The notes: a model not told the origin generated them from the letters alone. Positions 30,902 to 40,034 are shown, counted from the stretch's first letter. The stretch is 64,000 nt of DNA from Lentzea kentuckyensis (GCF_002150765.1 NZ_MUYM01000002.1:105887-169886), one strand, 5' to 3'. Translations and numbers: made by a program.

Positions 30902-32176
30902 TCAGCGCGGGGTGCCCGGCGCCTTCCAGGGGATCCCGACCACGTCGTGAGCCTTCGGGACCGGCAGGAACACGGCGAACGTCGCAGGGCGCGCCGTCGA
31001 CAGCTCCAACCGGCCACCGTCCGCGTCGACCAACGCGCGTGCGAGCGCCAGGCCCACACCGGTCGAGCCGCCGCCTGAGACTCCGCGCTCGAAGATGTGC
31101 GCCGCGAGTTCGTCGGGCACGCCCGCACCGCCGTCGCTGACCTCGACCACGACCGTGCCGTCCTCACCGCGAGCGGAGACGACGACGGAGCCCTCGCCGT
31201 GGCGCAGCGCGTTGTCCAGCAGCACGCCGATGGCCTCGCGCAGGCGCGCGGGCGTGGCGCGGGCGAGCAGGCCGTCCGGGACGCGGACGCGCAGGCTTCT
31301 GCCGTGGCTCTTGACCTGTTCGCGCCACTCCTCGGCGATGGCGTTCAGCGCCGGGCGCAGTTCCAGCGGTTCGGCGCCGACCGCGCGAGCGGCGCGGGCG
31401 GCGGCGAGGAGTTCGTCCAGGACGGCGGCCAGGCGTTCGGCCTGTTCCAGTGCCGCGCGGGCTTCCATGGCCGTCTCGGGTTCCGGGTGTTCGGCGAGGG
31501 CCTCCAGGCGCAGCTGCAGGGCGGTCAGGCGGCTGCGGAGCTGGTGGGAGACGTCGCCGACGAGCTCGCGTTCGCGTTGGACGAGGCGGGCCAGGGCCGT
31601 GGCCGAGGTGTCGAGGGCCTCGGAGACCGCGTCCAGCTCGGAGATGTTGTAGCGCTGCTCGTCGGCGCGGAAGTCGCCGGCGCCCAGGCGGGACGCGCGG
31701 GCTGCGACGTGGCCGAGCGGACGGGCAAGCGTTTGCGCGGTCACCAGGGCGACGATGGTGCCGGTGCCGACGGAGACCGCGAGCAGGAGCAGCACCAGAC
31801 CGGCCACCTGGGCCTGGGCGGTGTGCATCGGGCCGGAGGGGATCTCCAGCCGGACGGTGCCCTGCTGGGCGATCGGCAGCTCGGCGGTCAGCGGGTCGGC
31901 GCCGGGTGACGGACCGGTGGCGCTGGTGACGCCGCCGGACACCACGGTGAGCCGGCCGTCGGTGGGTATGGCGATCTTCACGGCCTCGATGTCGATGCCC
32001 CGCCGGTTGGCGAGCTGGTCGTCGAGCGTGGTCGCGATCTGCTGGGCGCGTTCGGTGAGGTCGCCGCGAGCGGTGTCCTCGACGAGCTGCAGGGCGGTGT
32101 AGCCGAGCGGGATGCCGAGCACGAACCCCGTGACGGCGACGGCGAGCAGGATCGCCCGCAGTATCCGGCGGCGCAT
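30902..32176 (-). CDS. Two-component sensor histidine kinase
   Basis: This 424-residue kinase has a membrane helix (residues 4-32), an extracytoplasmic loop of about 90 residues, a second helix (about 122-150), HAMP, then the phospho-acceptor box GDVSHQLRSRLTALQL (His211). The catalytic domain shows EAIGVLLDNALRHGEG (N box), VEVSDGGAGVPDELAAHIFERG (G1/F boxes) and GVGLALARALVDADGG (G2). The usual HELRTPL/HQLRTPL has Arg for Pro (HQLRSRL). It is coupled to the response-regulator gene (TGATG overlap). The stimulus is unknown. Confidence 0.93.
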   Translation of the reverse strand: MRRRILRAILLAVAVTGFVLGIPLGYTALQLVEDTARGDLTERAQQIATTLDDQLANRRGIDIEAVKIAIPTDGRLTVVSGGVTSATGPSPGADPLTAELPIAQQGTVRLEIPSGPMHTAQAQVAGLVLLLLAVSVGTGTIVALVTAQTLARPLGHVAARASRLGAGDFRADEQRYNISELDAVSEALDTSATALARLVQRERELVGDVSHQLRSRLTALQLRLEALAEHPEPETAMEARAALEQAERLAAVLDELLAAARAARAVGAEPLELRPALNAIAEEWREQVKSHGRSLRVRVPDGLLARATPARLREAIGVLLDNALRHGEGSVVVSARGEDGTVVVEVSDGGAGVPDELAAHIFERGVSGGGSTGVGLALARALVDADGGRLELSTARPATFAVFLPVPKAHDVVGIPWKAPGTPR

Positions 32177-32850
32177 CAGTCGGCGTTGAAGCGGAAGCCG
32201 CGGCCGCGCACGGTCGCGATGTGCTTCTCGGCCGAGTTGGGGGTGCCGTCGCTCAGCTTCCGGCGCAGCCACGACATGTGCATGTCGAGCGTCTTGCTGC
32301 CCTTGAGGTCCGGGTCGTTCCACACCTCGGAGAGGATCTCGTCACGGCTCACGACCTGCCCCGCGCGCTGGATCAGCACCTTGAGCAGTTCGAACTCCTT
32401 GTTCGCGAGCTGGATCTCCCCGCCGTCGACGGTGACGCGGCGGGCAGCCAGATCGACGCGCACGCCGTTGACCTCCAACGTGCCCGGAGCCCGGCGGCGC
32501 AGCAGGGCCCGGATGCGGGCCATCAGCTCGGCGAGGCGGAACGGCTTCGCGACGTAGTCGTCGGCGCCCGCGTCGAGTCCAACCACGAAGTCGACCTCGT
32601 CGGCTCGTGCGGTGAGCATCAGCACGGGTATGCCTCTGCCGTTCTGGCGAAGCCTGCGGCACACCTCCAGTCCGTCCATGCCGGGCAGGCCGAGGTCGAG
32701 CACCAGCAGATCGATGCCCCCGGCGATCGCGGCGTCGAAGGCACTCGGCCCGTCGCCCACGACCTGCACTGAATAGCCCTCTCGCGTCAACGCGCGGGAG
32801 AGAGGTTCCGCGATGGCCGGATCGTCCTCGGCCAGCAACACCACGCTCAC
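32176..32850 (-). CDS. OmpR/PhoB-family response regulator
   Basis: This 224-residue regulator has a receiver domain with acidic pocket AEDD at 7-10, phospho-acceptor Asp52 (LLVLDLGLPGMDG) and Lys102 (DDYVAKPFRLAEL). The C-terminal winged helix ends SKTLDMHMSWLRRKLSDG...HIATVRGRGFRF, the OmpR-type DNA-binding signature. GTG 32850 (MSVVLLAEDD) gives the usual length. No clear ribosome-binding site precedes it, so the mRNA may be leaderless. It is divergent from the hisN-like gene at 32882, with only 31 bp between the starts. Confidence 0.93.
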   Translation of the reverse strand: MSVVLLAEDDPAIAEPLSRALTREGYSVQVVGDGPSAFDAAIAGGIDLLVLDLGLPGMDGLEVCRRLRQNGRGIPVLMLTARADEVDFVVGLDAGADDYVAKPFRLAELMARIRALLRRRAPGTLEVNGVRVDLAARRVTVDGGEIQLANKEFELLKVLIQRAGQVVSRDEILSEVWNDPDLKGSKTLDMHMSWLRRKLSDGTPNSAEKHIATVRGRGFRFNAD

Positions 32851-32881
32851 GGCCACAGCGTATTCGTGGAACGATCGCCGC

Positions 32882-33661
32882 GTGTCACCCCACGATGCTG
32901 ATCTCGAACTCGCCCTCCGCCTCGCCGACGCCGCCGACGCGATCACCGCGGCCCGATTCCGCGCTCACGACCTCGCCGTGGAGCGCAAGCCGGACCGCAC
33001 ACCCGTCACCGATGCCGACGTCGCGGTCGAGGACGCCGTGCGCGCGGTGCTGGCCGCGGAACGCCCTGACGACGTCGTCATGGGCGAGGAGCGCGGCGGC
33101 ACGCTGGACGCCTCGCGCGTCTGGGTGCTCGACCCGATCGACGGCACCAAGAACTTCCTGCGCGGCGTCCCCATCTGGGCAACGCTGATCGCCCTGGTCG
33201 TGGACGGCACCCCGGTCGTGGGTGTCGTGTCCTCGCCCGCGCTGGGCCGCCGTTGGTGGGCTTCTGCCGGTGGCGGCGCATTCGCGTCGGACGCCTCCGG
33301 CGAGCGCGCGATCTCCGTGTCCGGTGTGCGCTCTCTCGAAGACGCGTACGTGTCGACGACCGACATCAAGTCGTGGGTGGAGTACCACTCACGCGAGGCA
33401 TGGCTGCGTTTGGTCGACGCAACCTGGGAGAGCCGCGCGTTCGGCGACTTCTACCAGCACTGCCTGGTCGCCGAGGGCGCCATCGACCTGGCACCCGAGT
33501 GCGTGGCGAACCCGTGGGACATCGCCCCGTTCCAGGTGCTGGTGACCGAGGCGGGTGGCCGCTTCACCTCGCTCACCGGCGAGGAGCGCTACGACGGCGG
33601 CAGCGTGCTGACGTCGAACGGCCACCTGCACGAGGACGCGCTCAAGCTGTTGGCACGGTGA
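32882..33661 (+). CDS. hisN: Inositol-monophosphatase-family phosphatase, probably histidinol-phosphatase HisN
   Basis: This 259-residue Mg-dependent phosphatase has the family motifs MGEERGG (metal Glu, near 62-68) and WVLDPIDGTKNFLRGVPIW (near 80-98, the DPIDGT metal site). A third motif, ANPWDIAPFQVLVTEAGG (W-D-x-A-P, near 205-222), completes the site. The actinobacterial HisN subgroup, which converts histidinol phosphate to histidinol, typically has this length and the FLRGVP stretch. Action on inositol phosphate or other sugar phosphates cannot be excluded. Its 3' end overlaps the convergent small gene by 20 bp. Confidence 0.85.
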   Translation: MSPHDADLELALRLADAADAITAARFRAHDLAVERKPDRTPVTDADVAVEDAVRAVLAAERPDDVVMGEERGGTLDASRVWVLDPIDGTKNFLRGVPIWATLIALVVDGTPVVGVVSSPALGRRWWASAGGGAFASDASGERAISVSGVRSLEDAYVSTTDIKSWVEYHSREAWLRLVDATWESRAFGDFYQHCLVAEGAIDLAPECVANPWDIAPFQVLVTEAGGRFTSLTGEERYDGGSVLTSNGHLHEDALKLLAR

Positions 33662-33911
33662 GGGTTCCGCGCGCGACCTGAGCCCAGGCGAGCCGGCCGA
33701 AGAGGTAGTGGCACGCCACGCTCTCGTCGTCGAACCGGGCCCAGTCGTAGCGGTTGCCCTGTTCCTGCCAGAACACCTCGTAGCCCTTGACCACGTCGTC
33801 GTCGGTCTCGGTGAGCAGGCACCAGCGCTGGTCCGCCTCCTCACCGACACTGACGACGTCGTCCGGTACGCCGATCTTCGTCAGCCACTCGGGCAGGCTC
33901 TCGACGTTCAT
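33642..33911 (-). CDS. Probable immunity protein for the TNT-domain toxin
   Basis: This acidic 89-residue cytoplasmic protein (MNVESLPEWLTKIGVP..., with YEVFWQEQGNRYDWARFDDESVACHYLFGRLAWAQVARG) has its ATG overlapping the stop of the upstream toxin gene (ATGA). In TNT toxin loci the gene after the toxin encodes its antitoxin (IFT in M. tuberculosis); this one is much shorter and I do not recognise its family. The assignment rests on position, coupling, size and acidity. Confidence 0.65.
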   Translation of the reverse strand: MNVESLPEWLTKIGVPDDVVSVGEEADQRWCLLTETDDDVVKGYEVFWQEQGNRYDWARFDDESVACHYLFGRLAWAQVARGTLTVPTA

Positions 33912-36448
33912 GCGGTGATCTCCGTGAGGTAGCCGAGCGCGACGAGGTCCGCGACGGGACAGGTGGTGCGGTAACGACTTCCGCCGCCGGGCTGGCCGAA
34001 CCACGGCGCGCTGATCGTCCGGTGCACTGGCAGGTCCTTCTCGACCCGGTACCGGCGGTAGCCCTCGTCGAGCGCGGACGGCGGCAGCGAGCGTTGCGCG
34101 AAGGGCGTGCCGGCCTTGCTGAGGACACGGCCTTCCGGCGTGCCGAACCGGTCGAGCTCGGCGCCCTGCTGAAGGACCTCCGGCCGGCTGTCCTCGTAAC
34201 CGCCCTCGCGTTCGACCGGCCAGCGCGGGCTGCCGTCCTCGTGCTGGAACAGGCTTTCCCAGTCGCGTTCGTGCATGCCGGCCAACGCGTCGTAGCCCTC
34301 GATCAGCTCCTGCACGACCGGGTGATCCTTGCCGAGCCCTTCGGTCGCCTCAGCCGGGTGCGACTCCGCCGTGTCGACCAGCCCGGCCTGCGGGTGGTCG
34401 TGCGGGGCGAACCGCGGGATCAGCTGTTCGTCGTCCTGCTGCGCCGGGGGCGGGAGCTGCCTGGCCGGCTTCGGGGCGAGCCGCGGCCCCTGACCCGCGG
34501 ACAGGAAGACGGCCATGAACCAACTGCCGGCCGCCGCCGCGGTGTAGGCGTGGCGGGCGATGTCGAAGCCGACGCCGGCGCCGAGGGCCTGGTCACGACT
34601 GTTGTCGAGGCGGTCGGTGAGCGATCCGGAGCCACCGCCGAGGTCGACACCGGCCAACGGCGCCGACGGCGAGGTGATGGTGTCGACGACCTGTTGCGCG
34701 CCACGCTCGCCCCCGGCCGCAGCGTCGGCGGAACCGTCCTGCAGCGCGTCCAGGGCGTCCTTCGTCAGGTCCTTGGCCGGATCCTTGGCAGCCGCCGGTG
34801 CACCCGACCCCTGGCCGGTCGACGACGTCCCGGGCTGGGCCTGACCGGTCTGTCCCGGCCCCTGAGCCTGTCCGGCCTGAGTGCCCGCCTGGCCACCGAA
34901 CTGGCTCGCCTGGCCCGCGACCGAGGAGCCCGACTTCCCGGCAACGGCCTGCGCGCCCGCCTTGGCCTCGCCGACCTTGGCTTCCGCGGCCTTCGCTTCG
35001 GTCGCCCTGGCCTCGGCGGCCTTCGCGTCCACGCTCTTGGCGTCCGCGGCCTTGGCGGCCTGCTGGGCGGCCTGTCCCTGCTGGCCGGGTGCCTGTGCAC
35101 CACCCTGCTGTCCCACAACCGCACCGACCTGGGACGCAACCGCGGAGGTCGCCGACGGCACACCACCCACGGCTCCACCGATCGCACCGCCCACAGCACC
35201 GACGGGACCACCCATCGGGCCTCCTGCCGGGACGCCACCCATCGGCGCACCACCGAGAGCTGGGCTCGCGGGAGCCGCCTGCGCCGCAGCAGCAGGCGCG
35301 GGTCCGGCGGCAGCGGGCGCACCGTGCACGTCGCCGCCACGGATCAACGGCTGCTCGAGAACCGCGGCCGACGTCTGGGTCGTTCCCTCAGCGATCGGGC
35401 CGAGAGTGCCCTGGACGCTCGGGATCGCCTCTCCCACCACGTGCGTGACGGGCGCGACGGCCGGAGTGACCGCCTGACCCACCTCGGCGACCAGCCCGGG
35501 CAGCACCGGAGGGCCGCTCTGACCTCGGCCGGAACCGTCACCCGGACCGTTGCCCGGGCCCTCACCACGACCGTGGCCGTCTCCCTCGCCGAACGCGGGT
35601 CCGACCGCGTCATGGCCACCGGGCACCGCGTCAACGGCTGGCATCACCACGGCCGCGGCGGGCGCGGTCACGGGAGCAGCGGCGTTCATGACCGGGGCAG
35701 CGGCATCGGTCACCATGCCGACGACAGGCGCGACCGGAGCCGTCACGGCACCCACGACCGGAGCCACCGGCGCGGTGACGGCACCAACGACAGGAGCAGC
35801 TCCGGCGACAACGGGTTCGACGGCAGCGGCGACCGGAGCCACCACGCCGCCCACAACGTTCGTGACAGGCGACAACAGACCGCCACCACCGCCGGGCCCG
35901 TGGGCACCGGGCGCGGTGTTGACGGGCGGTGAGGCCTGGCTCATGTCCACACCGCTGTCCAGGCGGATGGCGGAGGACAACGTGTTCTGGAGGTTCGCGA
36001 CGTTGGCCGCGGCCCCCTTGGTCAACGTGTCGAGGCCCAGCAACGCGTTGGGGTTGCCGGCGTTGGCCGAGGCGTGCGCGGCGTCGTTGTTCTTGGCCAG
36101 CGTCGTGAGCTCGCGGACGATCTCGACCTTCGCGGCCCCCACCTGCTGGGCGGCGTGGTCAAGACGGTCGGCGGCCGCATGACACCCACGAGCCGCCCGC
36201 TGGAAATCGCCGTCCGGCGCCACGACCTTCGCCCACCGCCCACGCGCGGCATCCCCGGTGGCACCGGTGACCCCGCTCAACGCACGCGTGGCAGCGCCGT
36301 CGGACGACGTGCCCAACCCCTTGATCTTGTCCCCGGCCTCGCGCCACGCGGTGGCGCTGGAACGCATGGCGTCCTCGTCGGCCTTGGGCCACGTGACACC
36401 TGCCTTGGCCGCGACCTCGGTGAGTTCGACGGGAAGCTCGATGCCCAT
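33908..36448 (-). CDS. ESX-type polymorphic toxin with C-terminal TNT domain (NADase-like)
   Basis: This 846-residue protein has an N-terminal helical WXG100/PPE-like module (about 1-180, with WPKADEDAMRSSATAWREAGDKI). A very long Pro/Gly/Ala-rich linker follows (about 185-640), with repeats such as APVVGAVTAPVAPVVGAVTAPV and KAAEAKVGEAKAGAQ. The tuberculosis-necrotizing-toxin domain occupies about 725-846: RWPVEREGGYEDSRPEVL, ELDRFGTPEGRVLSKAGTPFAQRSLPPSALDEGYRRY, APWFGQPGGGSRY and VADLVALGYL. TNT enzymes hydrolyse NAD. The residue after GGG-x, usually Gln, is Arg here. It has no signal peptide, in line with ESX (type VII) export. The operon order is YbaB-like, WXG, toxin, immunity. Confidence 0.88.
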   Translation of the reverse strand: MGIELPVELTEVAAKAGVTWPKADEDAMRSSATAWREAGDKIKGLGTSSDGAATRALSGVTGATGDAARGRWAKVVAPDGDFQRAARGCHAAADRLDHAAQQVGAAKVEIVRELTTLAKNNDAAHASANAGNPNALLGLDTLTKGAAANVANLQNTLSSAIRLDSGVDMSQASPPVNTAPGAHGPGGGGGLLSPVTNVVGGVVAPVAAAVEPVVAGAAPVVGAVTAPVAPVVGAVTAPVAPVVGMVTDAAAPVMNAAAPVTAPAAAVVMPAVDAVPGGHDAVGPAFGEGDGHGRGEGPGNGPGDGSGRGQSGPPVLPGLVAEVGQAVTPAVAPVTHVVGEAIPSVQGTLGPIAEGTTQTSAAVLEQPLIRGGDVHGAPAAAGPAPAAAAQAAPASPALGGAPMGGVPAGGPMGGPVGAVGGAIGGAVGGVPSATSAVASQVGAVVGQQGGAQAPGQQGQAAQQAAKAADAKSVDAKAAEARATEAKAAEAKVGEAKAGAQAVAGKSGSSVAGQASQFGGQAGTQAGQAQGPGQTGQAQPGTSSTGQGSGAPAAAKDPAKDLTKDALDALQDGSADAAAGGERGAQQVVDTITSPSAPLAGVDLGGGSGSLTDRLDNSRDQALGAGVGFDIARHAYTAAAAGSWFMAVFLSAGQGPRLAPKPARQLPPPAQQDDEQLIPRFAPHDHPQAGLVDTAESHPAEATEGLGKDHPVVQELIEGYDALAGMHERDWESLFQHEDGSPRWPVEREGGYEDSRPEVLQQGAELDRFGTPEGRVLSKAGTPFAQRSLPPSALDEGYRRYRVEKDLPVHRTISAPWFGQPGGGSRYRTTCPVADLVALGYLTEITA

Positions 36449-36449
36449 G

Positions 36450-36764
36450 TCAGCCGTCCAACCTTCTCATCGCGGACGCGTTGCTCTGCTCGACGTGCCG
36501 ATACGTCTCGGCCGTCGCGGCGAGCTTGTCGCCCACGTCCCCCAACGTCGTGGCGAGCCCGGACAACGTCCCAGCCGCATCACCGGAAGGCCGCTCGTGC
36601 GACGCCGCGAAACTGCGCCCCACCGCGTCGTCCCCCCAACAGGCACCGAACGCGGCCAGCGCCTTGTCCAACGTCCCCGCGATCTCCGTGGCCTGCCCGG
36701 CAAACCCACGCAAGTCGCGCGCTCCGGCGTCCAGCCGCTCGAGGTCGGCCCCGTACCCGGTCAT
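36450..36764 (-). CDS. WXG100-like ESX partner protein
   Basis: This 104-residue helical-hairpin protein has LERLDAGARDLRGFAGQATEIAGTLDKAL, a turn containing CWGDDAVGRSF (the W-x-G position), then a second helix (LSGLATTLGDVGDKLAATAETYRHVE). The size and layout match WXG100-type secretion partners, which dimerise with the N-terminus of the larger substrate. The gene ends 1 bp before the toxin start. It overlaps the upstream YbaB-like gene by 4 bp (ATGA). Confidence 0.82.
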   Translation of the reverse strand: MTGYGADLERLDAGARDLRGFAGQATEIAGTLDKALAAFGACWGDDAVGRSFAASHERPSGDAAGTLSGLATTLGDVGDKLAATAETYRHVEQSNASAMRRLDG

Positions 36765-37243
36765 CGGACCCTCCTGTTGATGAGCTCGGAGTCGAGCCAG
36801 CTCTCCCGTTGCTCGTTGTCCTCGTCGTCATCGACCCGCCGACGAGCGGGCTGCCGCCCCAGGTCCAGGGTCTCGTCCTCGTCCGCGTACTCCGCAGGCC
36901 GCAGATCGGCGGTACCGGCCACCAGCGCGGCAGGATCAGTCGAGGCGGGCAACACCGCGCTCAACGCCTGATAGGTGTCCTCAGCGGCAGAAGCAGCCGC
37001 CTCCGCAACCGTCCGCACGATCAACGCGGCCAGCTGCTCAGGCCGATGCCGCCGATAGGCCAGCTCGGACAACTCCAGCGCCGCGAGCTTCCCCCCACTC
37101 CCGACAACCGCCGTGACCGTCCCGTCCGGACTGACAGCCCGCCCGGACACAGCCGCCAGCTCACGCTGAACCGACGCCAACTGCTCACGGCTGCGCCGAT
37201 AGTCGGCCAGCAGCTCCTCGACCTGCGCACGGTGGTCGTCCAC
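36761..37243 (-). CDS. YbaB/EbfC-family protein
   Basis: This 160-residue protein has an N-terminal helix (DDHRAQVEELLADYRRSREQLASVQRELAAV) followed by the YbaB beta-sheet (SGRAVSPDGTVTAVVGSGGKLAALELSELAYRRHRPEQLAALIVRTVAEA). The acidic tail is disordered. YbaB-like proteins are regular first genes of WXG/TNT operons in actinobacteria; their role there is unknown. GTG 37243 is preferred over ATG 37264 because GAGGGG lies 5-6 bp upstream. Confidence 0.85.
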   Translation of the reverse strand: MDDHRAQVEELLADYRRSREQLASVQRELAAVSGRAVSPDGTVTAVVGSGGKLAALELSELAYRRHRPEQLAALIVRTVAEAAASAAEDTYQALSAVLPASTDPAALVAGTADLRPAEYADEDETLDLGRQPARRRVDDDEDNEQRESWLDSELINRRVR

Positions 37244-37326
37244 CGAGTCCCCTCTCACACGCATAGCCCTGGGCTCGGGCTCTTGGACGCCGTTGCCCTT
37301 AGATCGGTTCCCAGCGGATTCAGTTA

Positions 37327-37332
37327 CGTAGG
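37327..37332 (+). promoter_or_regulatory. -10 box (TAGGAT) for a probably leaderless maoC transcript
   Basis: TAGGAT ends 8 bases before the GTG start at 37341, the distance expected between a -10 hexamer and the transcription start. No ribosome-binding site fits between them. Leaderless mRNAs are frequent in actinobacteria. Confidence 0.5.
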
Positions 37333-37340
37333 ATCAACGC

Positions 37341-37799
37341 GTGATCGCCTACGAGGATCTGCCTGCAGGCCGAATCATCCCGCTCGGCGAGGTCGTCGTC
37401 GACCGGGACGACATGGTGGACTTCGCGAAGAAGTTCGACCCACAGCCGTTCCACCTGGACGACGAAGCGGCGAAGTCCTCGATTTTCGGCGGTTTGTCCG
37501 CCTCCGGCTGGTACACGGCCTCACTGTGGATGCGCCGGTGGGTGGACGAGGTCCTGTCCGACTCCACCTCCCAGGGCTCGCCGGGCGGCCGCGAACTGTC
37601 CTGGCTGGCTCCGGTGTACCCCGGCGACACACTGACGTTCGCCGCGGAGGTGCTGAGCGCACGCCTGTCGAAGAGCAGGCCGACGCTCGGGCTGGTGGAG
37701 TTCGAGGGCACGGCCCGGCGCGGCGACGAGCTCGTCTACCGGTTCATCGCGACCGGCATGTTCACTTCGCGAGCGCCCGCACAACCCGAGAAGGACTAG
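37341..37799 (+). CDS. MaoC-family acyl-CoA hydratase-like protein
   Basis: This 152-residue hot-dog-fold protein has YEDLPAGRIIPLGEVVVDRDDMVDFAKKFDPQPFHLDDEAAKSSIFGGLSASGWYTA, the hydratase-2 motif region (D-x4-H). MaoC proteins hydrate enoyl-CoA thioesters. It overlaps the 3' end of the HMG-CoA lyase gene by 38 bp. TAGGAT lies only 8 bp before the GTG at 37341, so a leaderless transcript is likely. Confidence 0.9.
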   Translation: MIAYEDLPAGRIIPLGEVVVDRDDMVDFAKKFDPQPFHLDDEAAKSSIFGGLSASGWYTASLWMRRWVDEVLSDSTSQGSPGGRELSWLAPVYPGDTLTFAAEVLSARLSKSRPTLGLVEFEGTARRGDELVYRFIATGMFTSRAPAQPEKD

Positions 37800-38691
37800 G
37801 CCGTCCCAACTGCTCAGCCATCCAAACCGAACACTCGACCAACTTGTCCAGGTCGACGCCGGTCTCGATCCCCAACCCGTCGAGCATCCACACCAGGTCC
37901 TCAGTAGCGAGGTTCCCAGTGGCCGACTCCGCGTACGGACACCCGCCCAGCCCACCGGCAGAAGAGTCCACAGTGGTCACCCCACAACGCAAAGCGGCAA
38001 GGGTGTTGGACAACGCCTGCCCATACGTGTCGTGGAAGTGGACAGCCAGACGGGAGACGTCCCGGAACCCCTCGAGCAACGACTCCACCTGCCCAGGCGT
38101 AGCCACCCCGATGGTGTCCCCAAGAGACAACTGCGAGCAGCCCATCTCCAGCAGCCGCTCACCGACCGCAACGACCTGCGACCGGGCGACCGGGCCCTCC
38201 CACGGGTCGCCGAAGCACATCGACACGTACCCGCGCACGTCCATCCCCGCTGCCAGCGCACGAGAAACAGTCGGCTCGAACATCTCGAACTGCGAGTCCA
38301 GCGTCCGGTTCAGGTTCCGCGACGCGAACGTCTCCGTGGCCGACGCGAAGATCGCGATGTGCGAGACCCCGGCCTCCAGCGCACGATCGAGCCCGCGCTC
38401 GTTCGGCACCAGCACCGGATAGACGACCCCGGGCCGCGGCACCAGCCCCGACAACAACTCGGCGGCATCAGCCAACTGCGGCACCCACTTGGGATGCACG
38501 AACGAGGTGGCCTCCAAAACGGACAGTCCGGCAGCAGCCAGGCGATCCAGGAACTCCAGCTTCACCGACACCGGCACGACCACGGACTCGTTCTGCAGCC
38601 CGTCCCGAGCCCCGACCTCCCAGATCGTCACCCGCGAGGGCAGCGAACCGGACGGAACGACGTCGGGCAGCCCTGCCTCACGCGCGCCCAT
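37762..38691 (-). CDS. mvaB: Hydroxymethylglutaryl-CoA lyase
   Basis: This 309-residue DRE-TIM metallolyase cleaves HMG-CoA to acetoacetate and acetyl-CoA in leucine catabolism. Landmarks are VTIWEVGARDGLQNESVVVP near 21-40 (GARDGLQNE, catalytic Arg/Asp), ATSFVHPKWVPQLADA, the metal-binding HFHDTYGQALSNTLAAL near 218-234 (H-x-H), and GGLGGCPYAESATGNLATEDLVWML near 247-271 with the active-site Cys. The N-terminal 20 residues are extra. The start overlaps the PH-domain gene by 14 bp. Confidence 0.93.
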   Translation of the reverse strand: MGAREAGLPDVVPSGSLPSRVTIWEVGARDGLQNESVVVPVSVKLEFLDRLAAAGLSVLEATSFVHPKWVPQLADAAELLSGLVPRPGVVYPVLVPNERGLDRALEAGVSHIAIFASATETFASRNLNRTLDSQFEMFEPTVSRALAAGMDVRGYVSMCFGDPWEGPVARSQVVAVGERLLEMGCSQLSLGDTIGVATPGQVESLLEGFRDVSRLAVHFHDTYGQALSNTLAALRCGVTTVDSSAGGLGGCPYAESATGNLATEDLVWMLDGLGIETGVDLDKLVECSVWMAEQLGRPSPSRVVRALAK

Positions 38692-39202
38692 CGAGCGCTC
38701 CGGGGTGGTAGTCGTCGTCGGGGTTGTCGTTGACCTCGCGGTACAGCATCGTGTGCACCTTTTCCACGGACGGGATGTCGTCGAACTCGAGCGGCTCGTC
38801 CGAGGCCGACTCGATGATCAGCGTGCCGCAGCCCAGCACCCTGTCCATCAGAGAGTGCTCGAACCGCACGCTGTTCACACGAGCCAAAGGGATGTCGAGG
38901 CCTGTGCGCTTGAACACGCCCTCGCGGTACATCACGCGGTCCGAGGTGATGATGAAGTGCGTCGTCCGCCAGCGCACCACCGGCGCGATCGTCAGCCACA
39001 GGATCAGCACGACGCCGATCACGGCCAGCGCGATCCAGGCGATGGAGGCCCACGACTGGTCCACGACGAGACCGGCCAGGTAGGTGCCGATCGCGACCAC
39101 CACCAGCAGCCAGAACACCGGGAAGATCAGCATCTTCCAGTGGGGGTGCTTGTGGATCACGACGTGCTCGCCTGAGCTCAGCAGGTCGTCGGGATAGGCC
39201 AT
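38678..39202 (-). CDS. Membrane protein with bacterial PH domain
   Basis: This 174-residue protein has two membrane helices (MLIFPVFWLLVVVAIGTYLAGL and IAWIALAVIGVVLILWLTI) followed by a bPH2 domain (WRTTHFIITSDRVMYREGVFKRTGLDIPLARVNSVRFEHSLMDRVLGCGTLIIES). This is the YdbS/YdbT-type layout. It is the counterpart of Rv3278c beside birA in mycobacteria (recalled). Its role in the membrane is unknown. It ends inside the start of the HMG-CoA lyase gene. Confidence 0.9.
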   Translation of the reverse strand: MAYPDDLLSSGEHVVIHKHPHWKMLIFPVFWLLVVVAIGTYLAGLVVDQSWASIAWIALAVIGVVLILWLTIAPVVRWRTTHFIITSDRVMYREGVFKRTGLDIPLARVNSVRFEHSLMDRVLGCGTLIIESASDEPLEFDDIPSVEKVHTMLYREVNDNPDDDYHPGALDGRA

Positions 39203-39215
39203 GGGCCAACCCTAA

Positions 39216-40034
39216 TCACGCCGGACGCAAATGCACCACGTCACCTGCGGACACGCCGTGGTCCACCCCATCGGTTCCGCGCACGACCAGCGTGCCGTCG
39301 GGCTCGATGCGCTGCGCCGTCCCCTGAAGCTGAACACCACCTGAAAGTTCGACGCGAACGCGTTCGCCGACGGTCGCCGAGTGCTCCTGGTACTCCTCCA
39401 GCACGCCGGACTCGACCGCGTCACCGCCGTTCTTGCGCCACACGCCTTCCAGCTGAGCGAGCTCGACCAGCAGCCGGAACGCCAGCTCGCCTCGATCCAG
39501 CTCGGAGGCGCCGGTGTCCTCCAGCGACGTCGGCGCGAGACCACCCGGCGCGGGCTCGACGCCGGCAGGCAGCTTCGCGACGTTCAGACCGATGCCCACG
39601 ACGACGGCCTGCGCCACGCCGGCGGTGATCTCGGACAGGATCCCGGCGCCCTTCTCGGCCTTCGGGCCGAGCAGCAGGTCGTTCGGCCACTTCAACGTTG
39701 CCTCGACACCCACCGACTGGGCGACACGCACCAGCGCCAGACCAGCGATCAGGTTGAGCCACGGCAACCGCTGCGCCGGCACGTCGGTCGGCCGGAACAG
39801 CACGCTGACGTAGAGACCGCCCGGCGGCGACGACCAGGTGCGGCCACGACGGCCCTGCCCCGCGGTCTGCTCCAACGCGATCAGCACGGTCCGGTCCGGG
39901 GCGCCCGCAGCAGCGGCTGCGGCCAGGTCCGCGTTCGTGGACTGAGTGGTCGCCACGACATCAAGAGCGGCGTACGGGCCGTTGGGTGCTACCAGCCGTG
40001 CGCGCAGCGCCTCGGCGTCGAGTGCGATGTCCAT
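39216..40034 (-). CDS. birA: Biotin--[acetyl-CoA-carboxylase] ligase
   Basis: This 272-residue enzyme attaches biotin to the BCCP lysine through biotinyl-AMP. It lacks the N-terminal DNA-binding domain of E. coli BirA, so it is a mono-functional ligase. Landmarks are [19 protein letters not shown] near 27-45, [30 protein letters not shown] near 53-82 (the GRGRRG biotin-AMP loop), LKWPNDLL and [10 protein letters not shown]. It lies divergent from accD5, whose partner AccA3 at 47075 is its substrate. Confidence 0.95.
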   Translation of the reverse strand: MDIALDAEALRARLVAPNGPYAALDVVATTQSTNADLAAAAAAGAPDRTVLIALEQTAGQGRRGRTWSSPPGGLYVSVLFRPTDVPAQRLPWLNLIAGLALVRVAQSVGVEATLKWPNDLLLGPKAEKGAGILSEITAGVAQAVVVGIGLNVAKLPAGVEPAPGGLAPTSLEDTGASELDRGELAFRLLVELAQLEGVWRKNGGDAVESGVLEEYQEHSATVGERVRVELSGGVQLQGTAQRIEPDGTLVVRGTDGVDHGVSAGDVVHLRPA

